Shown: positions 57,671 to 64,000 of the stretch, piece by piece
How positions within the stretch are numbered: position 1 is the first letter of the stretch
How the letters are laid out: the number at the start of each line of letters is the position of its first letter
Position numbers and translations under genes: made by a program
Notes under the pieces: generated by a model
What the model saw: only the letters and a program-made list of their open reading frames with translations
Told to the model about the DNA's origin: nothing
Database searches by the model: none
Assembly (NCBI RefSeq): GCF_040807025.1
Contig: NC_090968.1
Span: 992,001 to 1,056,000 of the forward strand
DNA length: 64,000 nt
Source: Struthio camelus
Lineage: Eukaryota; Chordata; Aves; Struthioniformes; Struthionidae
Reading direction: 5' to 3'

Positions 57671-58199
57671 CACAAAATCGAGCATGGGGTTTGCACAGAA
57701 TCGAGGCTGGGAATCGCACAAAAGAGAAGCCGGGCTTTGCACAGAATCGAGGCCGGCATGCGCACAAAGTCGAGGATGGGGTTTGTGCAAAATAGAGGCC
57801 AGGCTTTGCATGAAGTCGAGACTGGGGCATGCACAAAATCAAGGCCAGGGTTTGCGTGAAAGAGAAGAGAGGGTTTGTACAAAATCAAAGTCCGGCTTTG
57901 CACGAAATCGAGGCCAATGTGTGCACAAAATCGAGGATGCGGTTTGTGCAAAAGAGAGACCGGGCTTTGCACGAAGTCGAGGCCAGGGTGTGCACGAAGT
58001 CGAGGCCAGGGTGTGCACGAAGTCGAGGCTGGGGTTTGCAGGAAATAGAGGCCGGGGTTTGTGCAAAATTGAAGCCAGGCTTTGCATGAAGTTGAGGTTG
58101 GGGTGTGCACGAAGTTGAGGCCGGGGTTTGTACAAAATCGAGGCTGGGAATCGCACAGAATCGAGGCCGGCGGTTGCACAAAATCGAAGACTCGCAGCG
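57671..58199. repeat. 23-bp minisatellite, 23 exact-length units
   Basis: Units of the form CACAAAATCGAGGCCGGGGTTTG repeat every 23 bp from 57671 to the unit starting at 58177, with the anchor keeping phase over 22 intervals (506 bp). Units differ by substitutions only. The many ORFs on both strands arise from the repeat. Confidence 0.95.
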
Positions 58200-59465
58200 G
58201 GGCAGAGCGGAGCGGCCGCTCGCTGGGTGCACGCACGCTCCCCGTGCACCGAGTTGCTCCGTTCTCTTCCCCAAACCCTCTGCCGAGGCACGTTGAGCCC
58301 GGGGACCTCCGCACGCCTCCCACCGTCCCGTCTCCCGGAGCTCCTTCCGGCTCCGCGTCCCAGCTGAGCCCTTGGCAAAGGCACCGGGCTGGCATGGGAC
58401 GCGGGACTGGATTTTGGGAGCCGCTCTGGAAAGGGAGAACTGGGGAGAGGGGGAGAGCAGGCGTTTCCCGAGCCGGAGGCGTTGAAAACCTGTTCCCCCG
58501 GCCGGGCGCGATGTTGGTTTTTCAGGCAGCCGAAACGTGCGGTTTGGGAAGGGCGGCCGGAGCGGCGCTTGATTTACGGCGAGCAGAAAGGGCCGTCGGT
58601 TTGGTTCGGGTCATTTTAGTTGCTTTTCCTTAGACGGTGCAAACGATAAGTTAAGAAAAGGGAGAAAAAAAGCAACGCGGAGGCGGTTTGTGAGCGGCTC
58701 CGGCTTTCGCGGGGCGGCCGGTCCCGGCTCGTCCCCTGATTTTTGCCTCGGGAGCAGGTGGTTTGGGGATTCGGGGCGCTCGTTCCCGCGGGATGGCGCA
58801 AAGCTGCTTTCTGCCCCGCTACCCCGGAGCTGTTTGCATCCTACTGAATGCTTCGCCCCGGCTCGTGCCGTTGCTAGAAACGGCCCCAAAACCAGGCACC
58901 CCCCCCACCGCCGCTGCCGGAGGGAAACGGCGAAGCCGGCGAGCACGGCGGTCCCCGAGGGCCGGCGTCTGCGCCGGCAGCGCGGGGTCAGGCGAGGACG
59001 CGGCGCCGGGGAAAGGATGCCGGCGCCGCAGGGGAGCAGCCGGCTCCGTGGCGGAGCGTTTTCGGGAGCGTTGCAGCTCGCCCGGGCTAACGCGGCCGGC
59101 TCGAGGCGCCCTCGGCGTGCAGCCGGTGCCGGACGGCCTCCCGCCCGCTTATCTGCGCTCCTGCCCGGGTTATTTATTATTGCCACGGTGCCGGCATCGC
59201 CGGGGTGTCCCCCCTCCGGGTTTTTTCTTTTCTTTTCTTTTCGCATTTGGTTCGGGCCGCGCGGATGCACCGTTCCCACGGGCAGGGTGCCGGCTGGAGC
59301 GGGCGCCCTTCCTTGGAAGGGCTCGGTGGAGCCCACCGTCCCTCCCCGTTTGCTTTCGGCCGCTCGGACGGCCGGGATTTAACGGCCAGCGGGCCTCTTG
59401 CCTCCAGCTCGTGCCGGCGTTGCTGCCGGGATGGGGTGAACAGTGTGCGGGCTGGAGCGATGCGC
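58200..59465. other. CpG-rich non-coding DNA between two minisatellites
   Basis: No repeat of note and no supported exon. Overlapping ORFs on both strands have Ala/Arg/Pro/Gly-rich composition typical of GC-rich non-coding DNA. Confidence 0.45.
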
Positions 59466-59469
59466 AGGG

Positions 59470-60145
59470 TGGCGGGCAGCTCAGCATCCCACTGGTATCC
59501 TGCTGAGCATCTCTCCGGGCATCTCACTGGGCATCCTGCCGACCATCCTGCCGAGCATCCCGCCGGGTATCTCGCCGGGTATCCCGCCGGGATCTCGCTG
59601 GGTATCTCGCCGGGCATCCTGCCGAGCATCTCGCTGGGATCTTGGTGGGCACCCTGCCGAGCATCCCGCCAGGTATCTTGCTGGGATCTTGCCAAGCATC
59701 CCACTGGGCATCCCTCTGGGATCTCGCCAAGCTTCCCACTGGGTATCTCATCGGGATTTTGCCGGGCATCCCGCTGGGTATCTCACTGGGATCTTGCCAA
59801 GCATCCCACCGGGCATCCCTCTGGGATCTCGCCAAGCTTCCCACTGGGTATCTCATCGGGATTTTGCCGGGCATCCCGCCGGGTATCTCACTGGGATCTT
59901 GCCAAGCATCCCACTGGGCATCCCTCTGGGATCTCGCCAAGCTTCCCACTGGGTATCTCATCGGGATTTTGCCGGGCATCCCGCTGGGTATCTCAACGGG
60001 ATCTTGCCAAGCATCCCACCGGGCATCCCTCTGGGATCTCGCCAGGCATCCCGCTGAGCTTCCCACTGGGTATCTCGCTGGGATCTTGTCAAACTTCCCG
60101 CCGGGCATCTCTCCGGGCATCCCGCCAGGCATCCCGCCAGAGGCT
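59470..60145. repeat. 11/12-bp minisatellite with 105-bp higher-order unit
   Basis: Basic units of 11-12 bp (GGGATCTTGCC, AAGCATCCCACC, GGGCATCCCTCT) form 35-bp triplets, and three triplets form a 105-bp unit. The anchor GGGATTTTGCCGGGCATC recurs at 59753, 59858 and 59963. As 105 is divisible by 3, long frames of 343-510 residues stay open on both strands; these are artefacts. Confidence 0.93.
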
Positions 60146-60905
60146 CCGGCCGGCGGTGGCAGGGCAGGCGCCACCGTTTGCCCCCGGCGCCGTGCCGCGC
60201 GCCATCGGGGAGGCCGGAGTGAGGGGCGCCCTCGCTTGGGCTGCGCCCCGAAGGGCCCGCCGGGGGCGAGGGGGACGCGGGCCGGCGCCGGCCCGCGGGG
60301 CTGCCGCCTCGGCCGCGCCGTACGTGCGCGCCGCGCCAGGGCTAATGGCTCCTCCAGCTGTTTGCAGGGGGAGGGGAGCTCCAAGAGCAGCGCGGCGGCG
60401 TTTCCTCCTCCGGCGGCCCCGCCGCCGGGCGCCCTGGTTTTTGGTGGGTTTTTTTTTTTTTTTGCATTTTTTTTTATTTTGCATCCCCCCCCCCCCACCA
60501 TCCACGCTTCCCGCGTTTCCTCCGGCGAAGGTAAGCGCGCGCCGCCGGCGAGCATGGTCCCGCGCGGCGGCCGGCGGCGCGGGAACGGGGCGCAGCGCTC
60601 CCGGCTCCTGTATCGCTAAGGAGCATCGCGGAGCCTGGAGTCCGTCCAAGCGGGGTGGCGTGCGTGCGTGCGCGCGCGCGCCTCTGGGGTGGGTTTTTCT
60701 TTCTTTTTTTTTTTTGCTGCTTAGGCATTTAAAATGAGGGAGGAAAGGGAAAAAAAAAAAAAAAAGGCAGGCGAGCGAGAGGGAAGAAAAAGGGGATGTT
60801 TTCTTCCTCCCTCTTACGCCGCTCGCTCGGCGGCTTTGGCGAATGCTAAAGTGAGCGTGCGGGAACAAAACAACAAAAGAGCCCAAACTGCCCCAAACTC
60901 AAGCG
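60146..60905. other. CpG-rich non-coding DNA with homopolymer runs
   Basis: Holds T-runs near 60447 and 60465, a C-run near 60485, a (GC)n/(GT)n stretch near 60658-60682 and an A-run near 60750. No exon supported. Confidence 0.45.
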
Positions 60906-60952
60906 CTCGCTTTTTTTTTTTTCTTTTTTCCTTTCTTTTTTTTCCCTTCTTA

Positions 60953-61232
60953 TTTTCCTTCTTTTTCCCCTCTTTTTCCCCTTTTCCCCCTCTTTTTTCC
61001 TTTTCCCCTTTTCCCCCTCTTTTTTCCTTTTCCCCTTTTTCCCCCTTTTTTCCTTTTCCCCTTTTTCCCCCTCTTTTTTCCTTTTCCCCTTTTTCCCCCT
61101 CTTTTTTCCTTTTCCCCTTTTTCCCCCTCTTTTTTCCTTTTTCTTTTTTCCCTTTTTTCTTTTTCCTTTTTCCCCTCTTTTCCCTTTTTCCTCTTTCCCC
61201 CCCTTTTTCCTCCCCTTCCCCCCCCCTTTTTT
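60953..61232. repeat. 280-bp pure pyrimidine tract
   Basis: Every base from 60953 to 61232 is C or T; with a single A at 60952 the tract extends left to about 60910. Inside, TCTTTTTTCCTTTTCCCC recurs about every 27-28 bp (60991, 61018, 61072, 61100, 61128). Long mirror-like homopyrimidine tracts can form triplex (H-) DNA. Confidence 0.93.
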
Positions 61233-62970
61233 ATTCCCCCCCCACCCCGGCGTGCCCCTTCCCCGGGCGAAGGGGAGGAGGTTCGGCCAGGCTGCGCTTT
61301 CCCGAGGCGAACCGAGCCGCCGAGGGATCCCCGCCAGCTGCCGGGACTTTGTCCCGGGGCGCGTCGAAGCCGGGCCGAGCGAGTCGGGGGTAATCGATTT
61401 TCGGGAAAGCATCCAGCCGGGACCCCCCCCCACCCCGTAAGCCGGGGCGCCCCTCGGTGCCGCGCGGGAACAAAGGGAGCGGGCGCCGGGAATAAAAAAA
61501 AAAAAAAAAAAAAAAAAAGTGAGGGTGGGAAAAAACCCGTGGCGGGTTGGGAAAAGCTCCTGGCGCTCCGGTTAACCCTTCGGATGGGCCGGGCAGCCGC
61601 GGGCTCGGCTCTGCTGCGAAACCCCTCGAGGGAGGGCGTTTGGGGGGGGGGTCGGGGGCGAGCCCTGTTCTCCCCGAGGAGCCGCGGGTGTTTTTGGCGC
61701 GCCCCGACCGGCCGGAGCGGCCGCCTTCGCCTGGTGTCGGGCTCCGAGGCCAAAGCGCTCGTCGGTCGCGGGGCCGGCGGGGCGGGGGGGGGACACACCT
61801 CGGCCAGGGCTGAGGATGGGCCAGCTCGGTGCACCCGCCGGCCCCGCATCCCTCCTCCTCTCAGGGGTCCGGGCTCGGTGTTCGCCGTAGCGTCCAAGCT
61901 GCCGAGTGGGAGAGACCCGCGGTGCTAATTAAAAGCCCTTTGATGCGATTAAAGGGGGGGGGGGGAAGACTTGCCAAGAAAAAAAGTGCAAAAAAGCCCC
62001 AAAAATGTTATTGCAATTTCTCTCCCGAGCGAGGCAGCCTTCGGCGCGCCCCAGCGTGGGAAAGTTCCCGGCCGCCCTGCGCCTGCCGCCGCTGCCTCCC
62101 CAAAGCCCCCTCGGTCGGGGCCCCGCCGGTGGGTTCCTCCCCCTCAGCCCGGGGCGGTTATTTTGGGGACAGGGACATCTCTGATCTTGCTGCGAGCGGT
62201 TCCTCCCCAGCTTCAGCTGCGGTCGGCCATGCGCTTATCTCCGGCTGGGAAATGAGCACGAGGCGAGCGGTTTTGCTCCCTGTTTTTCCCCGAAAAGCAC
62301 CCCGTTTGCCCAAAAGCGGGACGTGCCATCGCCCTTGTAGCTACAGAGCCGGGGGGCTCCCCCACCTCCCCTGCGGTTGGCATCCGAAGGGTTAAGCGCG
62401 GTTCCCTGCAGCCGGGCCTGGGGCGCTTGAGGACGCGGCGCACGGCCGAGCACTGACAGCTTGCTCGCGCGCGCATGCCGTTCCCCTCATTGCGGGAAAG
62501 CGAAGCGCAAGGGCGGGAGCGAACCCTGTGGGATTCAGCCTCCAGCCGGCCGCCGGCATCCCCCGCTTTACACTCCGGCTCGGTTTCATCGCCTGCAGAG
62601 CGCTCCCCGCAGGCGCGACGGGGCAGCGAGCGAGCCGGCGGACGCTCTCCGCCGCCGCTTGTCATCCCCAGGCGCCTGCAATAAGCGAGCGGGTTCGCTC
62701 CCGAAAGCGGCGCGCCGGCCCCTCGCCCTGCCGAAACGTCCGTCGGGGCCCTGCGCCCTCGGCGCCACGTGGAGACGCGAAAGCAGAGCAGAACATAGGG
62801 CTGAGAACGCTTCAATCGTCGCAGGAATGCTTGCGGCAAGAATTTAATGCTCTGCCGTCGTTTGCCTTTGCGTCGCCCGGCGAGAGGCGGTCGGGCTCCG
62901 CTGGGGGCAGCCGAGTCGCGGAGGTGGGAGAAAGCAGTTTTCGGGGGTCCTGAGCCCGGAGCTGGAGGCA
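61233..62970. other. CpG-rich non-coding DNA
   Basis: Contains a poly(A) run of about 25 near 61493-61518. No recognisable exon or RNA gene. Confidence 0.45.
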
Positions 62971-62973
62971 GGA

Positions 62974-63092
62974 CGCCCTCCTCCTCCTCTTCCTCCTCCT
63001 CCTCCTCTTCCTCCTCCTCCTCCTCTTCCTCCTCCTCCTCCTCTTCCTCCTCCTCCTCCTCCTCCTCCTCTTCCTCCTCCTCCTCCTCCTCG
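62974..63092. repeat. CTC/CTT trinucleotide tract
   Basis: About 118 bp of pure pyrimidine built from CTC triplets with a CTT every fifth triplet (15-bp sub-period). Reads poly-Ser, poly-Arg or poly-Glu-like by frame; there is no evidence it is coding. Confidence 0.92.
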
Positions 63093-63354
63093 CTGTCACC
63101 TGCTCCTGCCTCATGCCGCGGCCCATGGGTGGTGGAAATCCCACGCGGCGCCCCGTGAGCGATTTCGAAAGCGCCCGGCGGGGCGGCAACGTGGGCGGTG
63201 TCCGGGTTAGCACCCGCGGGCGCGCGCGCGTAGGGCGGCGAGTGTCAAGGCCGCTGGGAAAGGCTGGGGCTGTCGTCTTGGGCTCCTCGGTCGCGGCGGC
63301 CGCCGGGTGACGTCTCCCCCGCGGCGCCTGGCGGGTGCACGGGGCTAGCTTGGC

Positions 63355-64000
63355 GGACAGGCTGGGTGCTCCTGCGCCCGGTGCTCCCGCGTCGGGTGCT
63401 CTTGCACAGGGTGCTCTTGCTCTGGGTGCTCCTGCGTCAGATGCTCTTGCACTGGGTGCTCTTGTGCTGGGCGCTCCCGTGCCGCAATGGCGCTCCTGCA
63501 TCGGATGCTCTTGCACTGGGCGCTCCCGTGCCGCGGTGGTGCTCCTGCAGTGGGTGCTGCTGTGTCGGGTGCTCTTGCACGGGGTACTCCTTGCGGTGGG
63601 TGCTCCTGCCCCATGGTGGTGCTACTGTGCTGCAGTGGTGCTCTGGTGCTGGGTGCTCGTGCACTGGGTGCTCCTATGTTGCGATGGTGCTCCTGCACTG
63701 GGTGCTCTTGCACAAGGTGCTCCTGCGCTGGCTGCTCTTGTGCGGCAGTGGTGCTCCTGCGCCGGGTGCTCCTTGCAGTGGGTGCTCCCGCGCCACGGTG
63801 GTGCTCGCGTGACGGGTGCTTGTGCACTGGGTGCTCCTGCGTTGTGATGGTGCTCCCGCGCCGCGGTGCCGCTCCTGGGCCGGATGCTCCCGCGCCGTGA
63901 TGCTGTTCCCGCGCCAGGTGCTCCTGCGCCGCGGTGCCGCTCCTGGGCCGGATGCTCCCGCACCGCGATGCCGTTCCCGCGCCAGGTGCTCCTGCGCCGC
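63355..64000. repeat. 15-bp minisatellite (GGGTGCTCCTGCGCC), runs off the right edge
   Basis: About forty units near 15 bp of GGGTGCTCCTGCGCC, with some longer variants that carry GCGGTGGT. As 15 is divisible by 3, several frames are open across it. The array continues past the window. Confidence 0.92.

Noticed and set aside
59205-60737. 510-residue ORF with GISLGSCQASH-type repeats
   Set aside because: Produced by the 105-bp higher-order repeat, whose length is divisible by three; the opposite strand is equally open.
62847-63158. Poly-serine ORF of 103 residues and the Arg-rich ORF opposite
   Set aside because: Both come from the CTC/CTT trinucleotide tract; no homology or splice context.
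44000-64000. Coding exons of TET3 in the right half
   Set aside because: I looked for the Cys-rich CXXC exon and for catalytic-domain motifs in all frames and found none; only a possible non-coding first exon remains.

Overview
The window is vertebrate nuclear DNA, almost certainly from a bird. Support comes from intron-containing genes with vertebrate-type products, a CR1 LINE 3' tail near 40.8 kb, very short GC-rich introns (often 75-200 bp), high CpG content and many G/C-rich minisatellites. Together these look like an avian microchromosome. Species cannot be fixed from sequence alone.

Left part (1-14 kb): the 5' two thirds or so of PROM2 (prominin-2, minus strand) runs off the left edge. 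It is followed by a C2orf78-like gene (DUF4629 type, minus strand), which is head-to-head with DUSP11 (plus strand, complete) across a 790-bp spacer carrying a GC-rich minisatellite and six GGGGCGTG boxes. Middle part (14.5-42.5 kb): STAMBP, ACTG2 and DGUOK follow on the plus strand, all complete in coding sequence. ACTG2 has a clear smooth-muscle promoter with two perfect CArG boxes and a TATA-like element. I recall the human 2p13 order as DUSP11-C2orf78-STAMBP-ACTG2-DGUOK-TET3. Relative to that, the DUSP11/C2orf78 pair is inverted here as a block, and PROM2 (human 2q11) is the neighbour.

Right part (42.5-64 kb): I find no protein-coding exon. It holds a CpG island (48.6-49.1 kb) with a YY1-type element, two small upstream ORFs and a splice donor. 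By synteny this may be the non-coding first exon of TET3. It also holds paired CRE and paired MARE/AP-1 sites, a 280-bp pure pyrimidine tract, and a series of minisatellites whose repeats create very long spurious ORFs. Several arrays keep an exact unit length over every copy (20 bp x 24, 43 bp x 9, 23 bp x 23, a 105-bp higher-order unit).

The genes do not form a pathway. PROM2 is a membrane-protrusion protein, DUSP11 an RNA 5'-phosphatase, STAMBP an endosomal deubiquitinase, ACTG2 a smooth-muscle actin and DGUOK a mitochondrial nucleoside kinase. Exon coordinates were derived by hand from GT-AG sites, reading phase and remembered family sequences.
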